Positions 23,878-36,352 of a DNA stretch of 64,000 nt are shown in pieces (positions within the stretch are counted from its first letter, which is position 1; each line of letters begins with the position of its first letter). This DNA is from Macquaria australasica (Eukaryota; Chordata; Actinopteri; Centrarchiformes; Percichthyidae), in assembly GCA_005408345.1 (NCBI GenBank), contig SEMN01000268.1:1-64000 (forward strand). Reading direction: 5' to 3'. The position numbers were made by a program, and so were the translations under genes. The notes under the pieces are model-generated. The model worked only from the letters and a program-made list of their open reading frames with translations. It was not told the DNA's origin and did no database searches.

Positions 23878-25306
23878 GTCTCAAGCAGTGTATCAGCAAA
23901 TGATAAGTGAAATGTAATTTAGCTTGTAGTTGGATTTACCAAGACCACCTCACTCATCTTATAAATCAAAGCCATGTGAGCTTGTGCTTTATCACAGAGA
24001 GAGCTTTTCCTTCCAGCCACTGATTGTTTCAAGGCATCTGTTTTTGGACTGTTTAGGAAAGGTAAATGGTTTTAATACGATCTATTTTCTGAAATTATAG
24101 GATTTTCCATTCTTAGTTTTGAGGTTTGTCTTCTCACACTGGCATTGCTTTTAGTTTAGAAGATGATGTCATTTACATGGACTGACATAAATACAAAGAA
24201 TAACAAGCAGGACATAATCGATCTCCAAGTTTTCCATAAAAACGGATTGCCTGTGGCGTCCTGGTAGCGATACATACATGTGTTCTTGATATTGAGAGTA
24301 ACTTTGCTGTTTCTCACACAGTCATATACCAGGAGCATCTCAAAGAAAACACTGCATTGTCTTTTGTAACACATAACATCGTATGTATCCCAGCTACATC
24401 TGTATCTCTTAAACAAGCGCATTAGTTACAGTATGATTTACCTTCTGGTCCCGCGGAAATTTGGCGTCATAGCCTCACCAAATGTCCAAATGTCAGTTGT
24501 GATGTCTCACATACAGTGTGGGCATTTGTTTTACAAGTTTTGGATTTGAACATGGGGTTCTGCTAGAATGTGGGCATGTAAGACCAAGACATCTGTGAAA
24601 TGAAAGTAGAGTTACAGTCCACAGACAGTTAGGGAAGGATGTTAATGTTAGAACTTTGTTACAGTATTGTGTTTCTCAAGTGAGTTATTGTAGTAGAATA
24701 TCCACTATTGCTGGACTGATAATAAAACCAATAGCAATTCCTTTTAAATAAAAATTTATTTATCCTTGCTTTAATCAAAAATGTAATGACATGGGGGCAA
24801 ATGAGTTACAGAATTCAGAACATATGTTGATTATCTGGACTTTCTTAGTTTTGTCACAACTGAATTGGTTTTAGCCAAAAACTCTTAAAGATAAAAAAAA
24901 AAAAAAAAAAGTGCTCAAGGTTTTGTTACATTGAAAATGGATGGCAACGACTATAAGGATCGTGATCATGATCAGTGCCTGGGCAGTGAGTCAGTGGCTC
25001 CATACTTTATTATTACGGTGGATGTTAATGTTGTGCGGAAGATCAGACTATCACCAATGATTTGTGGGTATTTTACAACTGAAATATTTATATGTCCAAA
25101 TACATTTGGCAATTAATTTTTAAACACAAAAAGGGACTACATTACTTTAACTGTATTCATATTTAATATGGCAAAATCAATGGACTGATTGTCATTTCAC
25201 TTAATGAAGAGATACAAATGACGTATCTTAAGGTGTATGTTTTTGTCCAAATGCATCGCTTAAAGAAAATCATTGTAGCATATTTTCTAAACAAATTTGA
25301 CCTTAA

Positions 25307-27865
25307 TCAGTGCTGCTTGGTTTTGGTCTTTCTTCTACCTCTGCAGCATAGGAACCTGAAAATGGCCAAAGTAGAGAGCAGCAGTACAGTGGCTGCAGTC
25401 AGCAATAGTAGCAGTACATCTAAACAGTAGTATGAGTACCAGGGCATCTTATAGGCCTCTGTACGCAGGTGAGGAGCCCCCTTATGGCGCATCACATACT
25501 CCACCCAGAAGATGGCCTGATCCATGGGTGCCATTGGCTGATCTCTGTGCAAACGTGACAGTCTTTGCATGTTCTGTCTGTAGCTGTCTTGATGGAGCAC
25601 TTCGTTAATACCTTGCTCAAAACTGTGGCCGCTAACATCACCTAGCTGAATGATCTTTCCAGCTCCTCTCTCCTGCAGACGTAGAAGGTTGTCATACTGG
25701 TCAAAGAACAAGGGTATGCCGAGCACAGGGACCCCGTGGTAAATGGCCTCCTGGATTCCGTTGGTTCCTCCATGAGCTACAAAGACTTTGGTCTGTGGGT
25801 GGCCCAGGAGGTCCTTCTGTGGCATCCAGTCCACTATCAGGGTGTTGTTGCCCAAAGTAGAGGGGCGCGCCCCTTTGTGCCTCCATATTACCTGATCAGA
25901 AAATGAAAACAATCATTATGATCATTATCATTATGCAGATATACAATCTAATGACATTGCCTGTCTCCACTTACTATACAACTCTAAGTTGTGTAATAAT
26001 AACACATTTTAGCACTTTCCAAGATGCTCAAAGACGCTTTACATGACAAATTAAATGAAAGAACCTTGAAAACTAGAACACAATACAAATGCAGAGTAGT
26101 GTAGGACATAAATGGTTTAAAAAGATGAGTTTTGAGAAACTTGTGTTGCACAGATAGAGTCCTTGATTTACACAGTCCATCATTTATTAGGTAACATTAT
26201 TCTATGTTTACTTCCTCTATAAATCAGTCCATCCATTTTCTATACCCACTCATTAGACTCCCTGGGCAGGCTGCCAGTCTATCACAGGGCTATAAATACC
26301 TTTTTTTTATTTGACGTATTCCTTGGAGGACTGATTTGTTCATCTGTAGTCTTTTATCAATTTCTATGCCAATTTCAAAATGAATATTGCTTTTGTGATG
26401 GATTCATTGCTGCATGAATATCTCTCCCCCTGTCTCTGGATCAAACATTTCACAAATGTTGCTAAAATGAAACATTGAGCATGTGTTACCTTCTGAGGCA
26501 TCTTGGCAAAGACGAGGGCAATTTCATCTGCCACCTCTTTGGGCAAAGCTTTAACTAAAGTTCCCAGAGTCATGACGATCACTCCATGCTCCCCAGCACT
26601 CTGAACAAAGTCCTCCAGGTCTGCCGGCAGAGGTTGGGCTGGTTTGCACTGGAACCCTCCTATGTAGACGACATTGGGCATTGTGGGCCGAGGGAATTCA
26701 AAGACAAAATCTGACCTGAACAGCCAAATGTCTGCCTCCTGGAGAAGCGACATGATGTCACATCCACCCTCGATATATTTTTCACAGATGACATCATAGC
26801 TTGGCCCCACCAAGAATTTCTGCTGGAACAATATAATGCTGTAGAAAAGTATGTTCTTGACCCTCTGGATGAAATTCATTTTGTCCGTTAAGCCCGATCC
26901 TGGCACTGGGATATAAGAGAGTGGTGAGGGGGCTATCACAAAGTGGCCTTCTCCGCTGGTGATCCAGCGAACATTGAGCACTGTGGGCAGTTTGAGATAC
27001 TTGGCTAATACAACCCCTGTTGCTATGGCGGGGTCAGTGAGAACAAGATCATATTGGGAATCCATTAAGCGTTTGACCATTTTTTCATCCATGAGGATTC
27101 GATCGAGGGCCTCAGACCACAATGAATGGGCCTGAGAAATCATAGAAAGGAAATCCTTGGTGAGTTTGAAGAAAGTAAGTGCTGAAGCCCCCTCTCTCTG
27201 CGCCTGAAAAAAATGGTTAGGAAAAAAGTGGTGAAAAAGTGATTATCTTGATACTTGAATGACAAAATGACCCACATGGGGCCCAATACATAATCCATAA
27301 TGACATACCCTCATATGCTCCTCTAGGTACACATCAAAGAAATTCTCAACACCTTCATACATTTGGATGGTAATGGATGTGTAGAGAGGAGACTTTTCTG
27401 GGATGTACCAGCTGTTGGAGGCCCTCATCACAGTGAGGCTGTGTCCCCTTGCATGAAGATCTTCTAGCAGGATCTTCATATTGATCCAGTGGCTGCCGTC
27501 TACAGGAATCACCAGAATGTTTCCTCCATTGCAAGGTGGTGTGAAAGAAATCAGACATACACTGAGGAATACAAATATTCCACACACACAATGCATTGGC
27601 ATGGTCCCTAAAATGTGAGAGAGTGAAATAATAACATGAGAGACCTCTACAGCTTCAACATATGATTTTGAAGAAATGTGCTTAACAAGTTTATGGATTT
27701 TTATCAGGTAAAAACAACGTAAAGATACAGTTTCTGCTGGTAAAACAAACATGCATCTACAGGTTATTTTATATTTTAACCAGTTTCACGCACTGATAAG
27801 AAAATATTGTACAGTACAAACCAGAAACCACAACATGATAATGTTCCTGAAATTTACTTACCCAT
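25307..27865 (-). CDS. ugt5: UDP-glucuronosyltransferase, UGT5-like, four exons
   Basis: Transfers glucuronic acid (or another UDP-sugar moiety) to small lipophilic acceptors at the lumenal face of the ER. Exons, 5' to 3': 27865-27862 (ATG plus one base), 27607-27309, 27203-26490, 25891-25307 (TGA). All introns are GT-AG; the total is 1,602 bases, 533 residues, the usual UGT length. The exon-1 ATG (AGCATGG) has a strong Kozak context and is in frame with ATGs in exon 2. Seen in the protein: hydrophobic signal peptide at about 8-24; catalytic His41 in PVDGSHWINM; Asp158 in LVLTDPA completing the dyad; UGT signature from DWMPQKDLLGHP through HGGTNG (379 onwards) to LFFDQ; C-terminal membrane helix; and a tail ending KTKTKQH, which fits the KxKxx ER-retrieval motif. 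UGT5 assignment rests on family resemblance. No frame break seen. (ACTTTCCAAGATGCTC)-type and LINE-tail repeats occupy the last intron. Confidence 0.92.
26225..26290 (-). repeat. LINE 3'-tail fragment in UGT intron
   Basis: TCCATCCATTTTCTATACCC followed by GGCAGGCTGCCAGTCTATCACAGGGC resembles the 3' end of fish RTE/L2-type LINEs in inverse orientation. The same piece is at about 32629-32694 in the duplicate. Confidence 0.5.
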
Positions 27866-27896
27866 GCTCAAGAGTGGCAACAGTAATCTACTTGCC

Positions 27897-27934
27897 AGCA
27901 GACTGACAGTCCATCTAAAGGAATCCTTATATAT
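27897..27934 (-). promoter_or_regulatory. TATA-box promoter of the UGT gene
   Basis: On the minus strand ATATATAA at 27934-27927 lies about 60 bases upstream of the exon-1 ATG. Transcription would start near 27900, giving a 5' UTR of about 35 bases. The element is preserved in the duplicated copy at 32969-32962. Confidence 0.6.
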
Positions 27935-30900
27935 CTGAGTTCAAACTCCAGTCTCAGAGATGATAGGTCCTTTCACAGGTAAATGAGTTACATATGGCAC
28001 GTGACACATGAAGCTATGGCGCTGCCATGAATGTTCTGCAAATAACAAACAAAGTGATTATTTCTTATTTGTCATGTAATCGTAGTTTTCTTACTTCATT
28101 TGGTAATGTTGTTAAACTGCTGGTATAGTATCCTGTGCAGTGTAGTTTTGTGAATGAGTTTCTCTGTCACACACGAACAATACTTGCATCAGAAGAACCT
28201 GTGACCTCTTTCATAAGATCATTAGAGTGGGTTGCGTAATTTTAATCCACGAGTTCCATGCGTATCATGTTAAAAGTGCAAATAAATACCTGGAGAAAAT
28301 ATACAAATGGGTTTCACGGATACATGTATAATGCTTTACCATGCCATGCAATTATTTTCTCCAGTTTACTGACCTGAAGGTTTGTTTAGCCTTCTACATT
28401 TTGTGCCAAATATAGCTGCCAGTTGAATGCAGGTTGCAGGTCCCAGAACTGAACTCAGATGAACCAAGGCACGTAGCCTACTCTCATATCACTCTAGAAA
28501 TAGTGGTGGAGGAAGTATTTAGATCCTTTACTTAAGTAAAAGTACCAATACCTCACTGTAAAAAAAATACACTGAAAATGTACTTGAATAATCACTTATC
28601 AAAAGAGTTGCAGATACATTTTCTGATGATTGAGTCCACTGTGGCTTGTTTGGGTTTTCCCCAGTTTCCACAAACACACCCAGGAGAAAAAACAATAATC
28701 CACTTTCCTTACCAGGAAAAAAACGAGACTGTTCTCCCCCCAAAAATACGGCTGTATGGCTCGTCTGTGCAAGCAGGTTATTACGACACCTATTTACGTT
28801 TATTGTTATGCGGTGACCCATAAAGAGCGCTAAAGTCCACGTGAGGAGGAAGTTGAGGTGGATGGATGGGAGACTTTCACCCAGGTGACCACACCTCGTG
28901 TCCCGTGTGAAACCAAAATTCAAGTTGATTTATGTTAACTCAACGCAGCCTACGTAACTTAGTTATAAACCTAAGTTAAGTTACGTAACTAACGTAGTTA
29001 TTTTAACCTAAATCATGATCTTTTCCTAAACCTAACCAAGTAGTTTTGGTGCCTTAACTTAACCAAACTGCCACTGTTTCACAACGTTAACCATGCCTAG
29101 TTGTTACCATGACGACGAAGGTCCGGTACGCCTGTACAGAATGTGTCATTTTGGGAGTCATTGACAAACTACCTATTCTGTCGTATAGCTTTAGGTTGGA
29201 GGACTTGTTGAAAAGAAACAATGCACACATTGTGCAGTCTCTGCTGAGTCCTATTGCCTGCCCTTTTCTAGTGTCTTGTTAATCTGGACTTCACATAGCG
29301 TGGGTATACCTGTATAGAAGCAGAGGAAAAAGATCTCCCATAGCAGGCACACAGTGACCCCACCACAAAGCCCCAAAGTCGTTTCTGATAGTTTAAGGTA
29401 TTTTGACAGGAAGGTAGTTTCAAGGAGGGAACATTTAATAGTTATCAAGAAGCGTCACAGTCTGGTTAAGAATCCATCAGTCTCTGCACAGAACAGCTGG
29501 AGCAGCGGGTGACTGTTTAGTCTGTGGCAATTTGGTTGATGAAAACCAAATTTTAACAATATATTGCCACATGAGGTGGGGTAGGTGTCCATATGGCGGC
29601 TTCACCAATAAACATTTCTTTACACACTGATGGTACCTAATGATGATTTCCTGCATTGGCTGGGAGGCACAGAGGGTTTTTCAAGACATTTGTCGACTAA
29701 AACACCCACACTTGTCACCTGTCACACGCACAGCATTTAAGTTTCTAATGCTCACTGACAGAAAGAGAGACGGTGCACATGTGAGATATGGACTTTCTCA
29801 TTTCCCACATACAGTAATTGGCAAATGGAATTGCTGTGCTCTGGTTACATCAGTCCCCATAGAAAATCAATTTCATCGTGGAGCTTACTAAAAATAAAGG
29901 CTTTCCCCATGTATGATTTAAAGAAGTGCTTGCAAGTCAGCTGGAGGAGGATGAAACCCCGTGACAATTTCTTCCATGACAAATTCCATCATCTAGTGGT
30001 TTGTTGATGGAGGAAACATTGTGTCAGGCAGTGTTTCAGGATCTCCCATACAGCAAGAGCTAAAGTGAGTAAAGATGTTGTAACCAAGACGGCAAAAGAA
30101 ATACACTCATGATAACATTTATTACTTGTATGTGAGCTGATTTAAGGATTCATTATTGTATTCAGGGACACTTCTGCACAGGATGTTCAAGCACTAAAAT
30201 ACATAGCAGCTAGACAGACGCCATCCACGCGTCTGCTATTTCAAATAACATGTTTTATAAGAATAAAATGATAGCTCAGAATCACTTTGTGCACAGTGGT
30301 GTCTCAAGCAGTGTATCAGCAAATGATAAGTGAAATGTAATTTAGCTTGTAGTTGGATTTACCAAGACAACCTCACTCATCTTATAAATCAAAGCCAGTT
30401 TGATTTATAAGATCAAAGAGAGCTTTTCCTTCCAGCCACTGATTGTTTCAAGGCATCTGTTTTTGGACTGTTTAGGAAAGGTAAATGGTTTTAATACGAT
30501 GTATTTTCTGAAATTATAGGATTTTCCATTCTTAGTTTTGAGGTTTGTCTTCTCACACTGGCATTGCTTTTAGTTTAGAAGATGATGTCATTTACATGGA
30601 CTGACATAAATACAAAGAATAACAAGCAGGACATAATCGATCTCCAAGTTTTCCATAAAAACAGATTGCCTGTGGCGTCCTGGTAGCGATACATACATGT
30701 GTTCTTGATATTGAGAGTAATTTTGCTGTTTCTCACAGTCATATACCAGGAGCATCTCAAAGAAAACACTGCATTGTCTTTTGTAACACATAACAGATCA
30801 TCGTATGTATCCCAGCTACATCTGTATCTCTTAAACAAGCGCATTAGTTACAGTATGATTTATCTTCTTGTCCCGCGGAAATTTGGCGTCATAGCCTCAC

Positions 30901-31706
30901 CAAATGTCCAAATGTCAGTTGTGATGTCTCACATACAGTGTGGGCATTTGTTTTACAAGTTTTGGATTTGGACATGGGGTTCTGCTAGAATGTGGGCATG
31001 TAAGACCAAGACATCTGTGAAATAAAAGTAGAGTTACAGTCCACAGACAGTTAGGGAAGGATGTTAATGTTAGAACTTTGTTACAGTATTGTGTTTCTCA
31101 AGTGAGTTATTGTAGTAGAATATCCACTATTGCTGGACTGATAATAAAAACAATAGCAATTCCTTTTAAATAAAAATTTATTTATCCTTGCTTTAATCAA
31201 AAATGTAATGACATGGGGGCAAATGAGTTACAGAATTCAGAACATATGTTGATTATCTGGACTTGGAATTGGTTTTAGCCAAAAACTCTTAAAGATAAAA
31301 AAAAAAAAAAGTGCTCAAGGTTTTGTTACATTGAAAATGGATGGCAATGACAATAAGGATCGTGATCATGATCAGTGCCTGGGCAGTGAGTCAGTGGCTC
31401 CATACTTTATTATTACAGTGGATGTTAATGTTGTGCGGAAGATCAGACTATCACCAATGATTTGTGGGTATTTTACAACTGAAATATTTATATGTCCAAA
31501 TACATTTGGCAATTAATTTTTAAACATTAAAAGGGACTACATTACTTTAACTGTATTCATATTTAATATGGCAAAATCAATGGACTGATTGTCATTTCAC
31601 TTAATGAAGAGATACAAATGACGTATCTTAAGGTGTATGTTTTTGTCCAAATGCATCGCTTAAAGAAAATCATTGTAGCATATTTTCTAAACAAATTTGA
31701 CCTTAA

Positions 31707-32900
31707 TCAGTGCTGCTTGGTTTTGGTCTTTCTTCTACCTCTGCAGCATAGGAACCTGAAAATGGCCAAAGTAGAGAGCAGCAGTACAGTGGCTGCAGTC
31801 AGCAATAGTAGCAGTACATCTAAACAGTAGTATGAGTACCAGGGCATCTTATAGGCCTCTGTACGCAGGTGAGGAGCCCCCTTATGGCGCATCACATACT
31901 CCACCCAGAAGATGGCCTGATCCATGGGTGCCATTGGCTGATCTCTGTGCAAACGTGACAGTCTTTGCATGTTCTGTCTGTAGCTGTCTTGATGGAGCAC
32001 TTCGTTAATACCTTGCTCAAAACTGTGGCCGTTAACATCACCTAGCTGAATGATCTTTCCAGCTCCTCTCTCCTGCAGACGTAGAAGGTTGTCATACTGG
32101 TCAAAGAACAAGGGTATGCCGAGCACAGGGACCCCGTGGTAAATGGCCTCCTGGATTCCGTTGGTTCCTCCATGAGCTACAAAGACTTTGGTCTGTGGGT
32201 GGCCCAGGAGGTCCTTCTGTGGCATCCAGTCCACTATCAGGGTGTTGTTGCCCAAAGTAGAGGGGCGCGCCCCTTTGTGCCTCCATATTACCTGATCAGA
32301 AAATGAAAACAATCATTATGATCATTATCATTATGCAGATATACAATCTAATGACATTGCCTGTCTCCACTTACTACACAACTCTAAGTTGTGTAATAAT
32401 AACACATTTTAGCACTTTCCAAGATGCTCAAAGACGCTTTACATGACAAATTAAATGAAAGAACCTTGAAAACTAGAACACAATACAAACGCAGAGTAGT
32501 GTAGGACATAAATGGTTTAAAAAGATGAGTTTTGAGAAACTTGTGTTGCACAGATAGAGTCCTTGATTTACACAGTCCATCATTTATTAGGTAACATTAT
32601 TCTATGTTTACTTCCTTTATAAATCAGTCCATCCATTTTCTATACCCACTCATTAGACTCCCTGGGCAGGCTGCCAGTCTATCACAGGGCTATAAATACC
32701 TTTTTTTTATTTGACGTATTCCTTGGAGGACTGATTTGTTCATCTGTAGTCTTTTATCAATTTCTATGCCAATTTCAAAATGAATATTGCTTTTGTGATG
32801 ATTTTATATTTTAACCAGTTTCACGCACTGATAAGAAAATATTGTACAGTACAAACCAGAAACCACAACATGATAATGTTCCTGAAATTTACTTACCCAT
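31707..32900 (-). pseudogene. Truncated UGT5-like pseudogene: promoter, exon 1 and last exon only
   Basis: The last coding exon (32291-31707) is intact and almost identical to the complete copy, with one visible change (Ser to Asn in GDVNGHS). Exon 1 with its ATG, donor (GTAAGT from 32896) and TATA box (32969-32962) also remain. The two middle coding exons, carrying the signal peptide, both catalytic residues and the acceptor-binding half, are removed by a single 1,365-base deletion. Splicing exon 1 straight to the last exon would put the ATG in another frame, so no partial UGT would be made from that start. The signature HGGTNG frame therefore survives only because the event is recent. Confidence 0.88.
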
Positions 32901-32961
32901 GCTCAAGAGTGGCAACAGTAATCTACTTGCCGGCAGACTGACAGTCCATCTAAAGGAATCC

Positions 32962-32969
32962 TTATATAT
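32962..32969 (-). promoter_or_regulatory. TATA box retained upstream of the UGT pseudogene
   Basis: ATATATAA on the minus strand in unchanged context relative to the exon-1 ATG, so the pseudogene may still be transcribed. Confidence 0.5.
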
Positions 32970-34112
32970 CTGAGTTCAAACTCCAGTTTATTATTCTCCA
33001 GGTTATTGACCTGAAGGTTTGTTTAGCCTTCTACATTTTGTGCCAAATATAGCTGCCAGTTGAATGCAGGTTGCAGGTCCCAGAACTGAACTCAGATGAA
33101 CCAAGGCACGTAGCCTACTCTCATATCACTCTAGAAATAGTGGTGGAAGAAGTATTTAGATCCTTTACTTAAGTAAAAGTACCAATACCTCACTGTAAAA
33201 AAAATACACTGAAAATGTACTTGAATAATCACTTATCAAAATATTTGCAGATACATTTTCTGATGATTGAGTCCACTGTGGCTTGTTTGGGTTTTCCCCA
33301 GTTTCCACAAACACACCCAGGAGAAAAAACAATAATCCACTTTCCTTACCAGGAAAAAAACGAGACTGTTCTCCCCCCAAAAATACGGCTGTATGGCTCG
33401 TCTGTGCAAGCAGGTTATTACGACACCTATTTACGTTTATTGTTATGCGGTGACCCATAAAGAGCGCCAAAGTCTGCGTGAGGTGGAAGTTGAGGTGGAT
33501 GGATGGGAGACTTTCACCCAGGTGACCACACCTCGTGTCCCGTGTGAAACCAAAATTCAAGTTGATTTATGTTAACTCAACGCAGCCTACGTAACTTAGT
33601 TATAAACCTAAGTTAAGTTACGTAACTAACGTAGTTATTTTAACCTAAATCATGATCTTTTCCTAAACCTAACCAAGTAGTTTTGGTGCCTTAACTTAAC
33701 CAAACTGCCACTGTTTCACAACGTTAACCATGCCTAGTTGTTACCATGATGACGAAGGTCCGGTACGCCTGTACAGAATGTGTCATTTTGGGAGTCATTG
33801 ACAAACTACCTATTCTGTCGTTTAGGTTTAGGTTGGAGGACTTGTTGAAAAGAAACAATGCACACATTGTGCAGTCTCTGCTGAGTCCTATTGCCTGCCC
33901 TTTTCTAGTGTCTTGTTAATCTGGACTTCACATAGGGTGGGTATACCTGTATAGAAGCAGGGAAGAAGCAGAGGAAAAAGATCTCTCATAGCAGGCACAC
34001 AGTGACCCCACCACAAAGCCCCAAAGTCGTTTCTGATAGTTTAAGGTATTTTGACAGGAAGGTTGTTTCAAGGAGGGAACATTTAATAGTTATCGAGAAG
34101 CATCACAGTCTG

Positions 34113-35950
34113 TCCCCATACTCCCGCAGTACCCCCCACAGGACCCCCCGGGGGACACGGTCGACAGCTTTCTCCAAGTCGACAAAACACATGTAGACTG
34201 GATGGGCAAACTCCCATGAACCACCCAGCAGCCCTGCAAGAGTAAAGAGCTGGTCCACTGTGCCATGGCCAGGACGGAATCCACATTGCTCCTCCTGGAT
34301 CCGAGGTTCAACAATCGGTCGTAGTCTCCTTTCCAGCACCCTGGAATAAACTTTTCCGGGGAGGCTGAGCAGTGTGATACCCCGGTAATTGGAGCATTCC
34401 CTCCGGTCCCCCTTTTTGAAGATGGGAACCACCACCCCGGTCAGCCACTCCACAGGCACTGTCCCCGACCTCCATGCGACACTGAAGAGGCGTGTCAGCC
34501 AAGACACCCCAACAATGTCCAGAGCCTTCAGCATCTCAGGGCAAATCTCTTCCACACCTGGCGCCTTGCCACCAAGAAGCTCTTTGACTACCTTGGAGAC
34601 TTCTGCCAGGGATATGGGTGAGTCTTCCCCCGAGTCTTCGAACTCTGCCTCCTCCACTGAGGACATGTTGGTCGGGTTGAGAAGTTCCTCAAAGTGCTCT
34701 TTCCACCGCTCGACAACATCCCCAGTCCGGGTTAGCAGCTCTCCTCCCCTGCTGAACACAGCCTGGGCCAAGCCCCTCTTTCCCTTCCTGAGTCGTCTAA
34801 CGGTTTGCCAGAACTTCCTTGAGGCAAACCAAAAGTCCTTCTCCATAGCCTCCCCAAACTCCTCCCACACCCGGGTTTTTGCTTTGGTGACCACGAGGCC
34901 GCCGTCCTTCTGGCCTCCCGGTACCTGTCCGCTGCTTCAGGAGACTTCTGGGCTAGCCAAGCCCGAAAAGCCTCCTTCTCTAGCTTAACGGCTTCCTTCA
35001 CCTCCGGTGTCCACCAGCGGGTTCTAAGGTTGCCGCCTCGACAGGCACCGACGAACTTCTGACCACAGCTCCTAGCGGCCGCCTCAGCAATGGAGGCTTT
35101 GAACATGGCCCACTCTGTTTCCATGTCCCCAACCTCCCCCGGGATGCGCGAGAAGTTCTTCCGGAGGTGGGAGTTGAAGATCTCGCAGACAGGGCCCTCC
35201 ACCAGACGTTCCCAGTTCACCCTCACTACACGTTTAGGTTTGCCAGGTCTGTCCGGCAGCCGTCCCTGCCATCTTATCCAACTCACCACCAAGTGGTGAT
35301 CAGTTGACAGCTCTGCCCCTCTCTTCACCCGAGTGTCCAAGACATACGGCCGCAGATCTGACGATACGACCACAAAGTCGATCATCGACCTGTGGCCTAA
35401 GGTGTTCTGGTACCAAGTACATTTATGAACCACCCTATGCTCAAACATGGTGTTTGTTATGGCCAGTCCATGGCTAGCACAGAAGTCCAACAACAAAGCA
35501 CCACCAGAAGGCCGAGTACTCTGAACTGCTGTTTGGTGCATAAGCACAAACAACACTCAGAGCCTTCCTCTCAGCAACTTTCAGTCACATCGAGGCGACC
35601 CTCTCATTCCCCGGGGAAAACTCCAACACAGCGGCACTCAGCCGGGGGTTCGTGAGTATCCCCACACCCGCCCGGCGCCTTTCATCCTGGGCAACTCCGG
35701 AAAAGAAGAGAGTCCAGCCCCTCTCCAGGAGTTTGGTTCCAGATCCTGAGCTACGTGTAGAGGTGAGCCCAACTATGTCTAGCTGGTACCACTCCACCTC
35801 CCGCACCAGCTCTGGCTCTTCCACGTACCTAAAACCAGTCTGCAACACCAATGGTCGGCACGCCCAGGTCCCGGTCCTTGCCTGCCGCCCGGCTTACACT
35901 GCACCCAACCCCGATGCCTATCCCTGCAGGTGGTGGGCCCACAGGGGGGG
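34113..35950 (-). mobile_element. Non-LTR retrotransposon fragment (RTE/Rex3-like), internally deleted
   Basis: Minus-strand frames give, in order, an endonuclease N-terminal part (35851-35585: ELVREVEWYQLDIVGL, RRAGVGILTNPRLS), the endonuclease C-terminal part (35556 onward: LDFCASHGLAITNT, CTWYQN, STDHHLVV) and part of a reverse transcriptase (34894-34103: VVPIFKKGDRRECSNYRGI, EEQCGFRPGHGTVDQL, MCFVDLEKAVDRVP). The middle of the endonuclease is missing, fusing the CAYAPNS-type segment to the LLLDFC segment. The reverse transcriptase stops before its catalytic YxDD block, and there are frame breaks. Both ends are cut off, so this is not a simple 5'-truncated insertion. The clade name is from memory of fish LINEs. 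Confidence 0.85.
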
Positions 35951-36352
35951 CTTTCCCCATGTATGATTTAAAGAAGTGCTTGCAAGTCAGCTGGAGGAGG
36001 ATGAAACCCCGTGACAATTTCTTCCATGACAAATTCCATCATCTAGTGGTTTGTTGATGGAGGAAACATTGTGTCAGGCAGTGTTTCAGGATCTCCCATA
36101 CAGCAAGAGCTAAAGTGAGTAAAGATGTTGTAACCAAGACGGCAAAAGAAATACACTCATGATAACATTTATTACTTGTATGTGAGCTGATTTAAGGATT
36201 CATTATTGTATTCAGGGACACTTCTGCACAGGATGTTCAAGCACTAAAATACGTAGCAGCTAGACAGACGCCATCCACGCCTCTGCTATTTCAAATAACA
36301 TGTTTTATAAGAATAAAATGATAGCTCAGAATCACTTTGTGCACAGTGGTGT

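Larger units (their letters stand above)
23878..30301. repeat. Segmental tandem duplication, copy 1
   Basis: Starts at TCTCAAGCAGTGTATCAGC and ends at GCACAGTGGTG. The same sequence resumes at 30302 with only scattered substitutions. It contains the complete UGT gene with its promoter and about 2.4 kb of upstream flank. Blocks 28500-28640 (ACTTAAGTAAAAGTACC) and 28935-29160 (AACCTAACCAAGTAGTTTTGG) are fish-type dispersed repeats. Confidence 0.9.
30302..36352. repeat. Segmental tandem duplication, copy 2 (rearranged)
   Basis: Second copy in the same orientation, ending at GCACAGTGGTGT (36342-36353). Relative to copy 1 it lacks 1,365 bases (26401-27765, junction at 32800/32801) and about 400 bases of upstream flank, and has a LINE fragment (34113-35950) where copy 1 has 29465-29900. 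Confidence 0.9.

Noticed and set aside
25218..25430. Plus-strand 70-codon ORF ending in a serine-rich stretch, present in both duplicates
   Set aside because: It is the antisense of the UGT C-terminal membrane segment; duplicated only with the segment.
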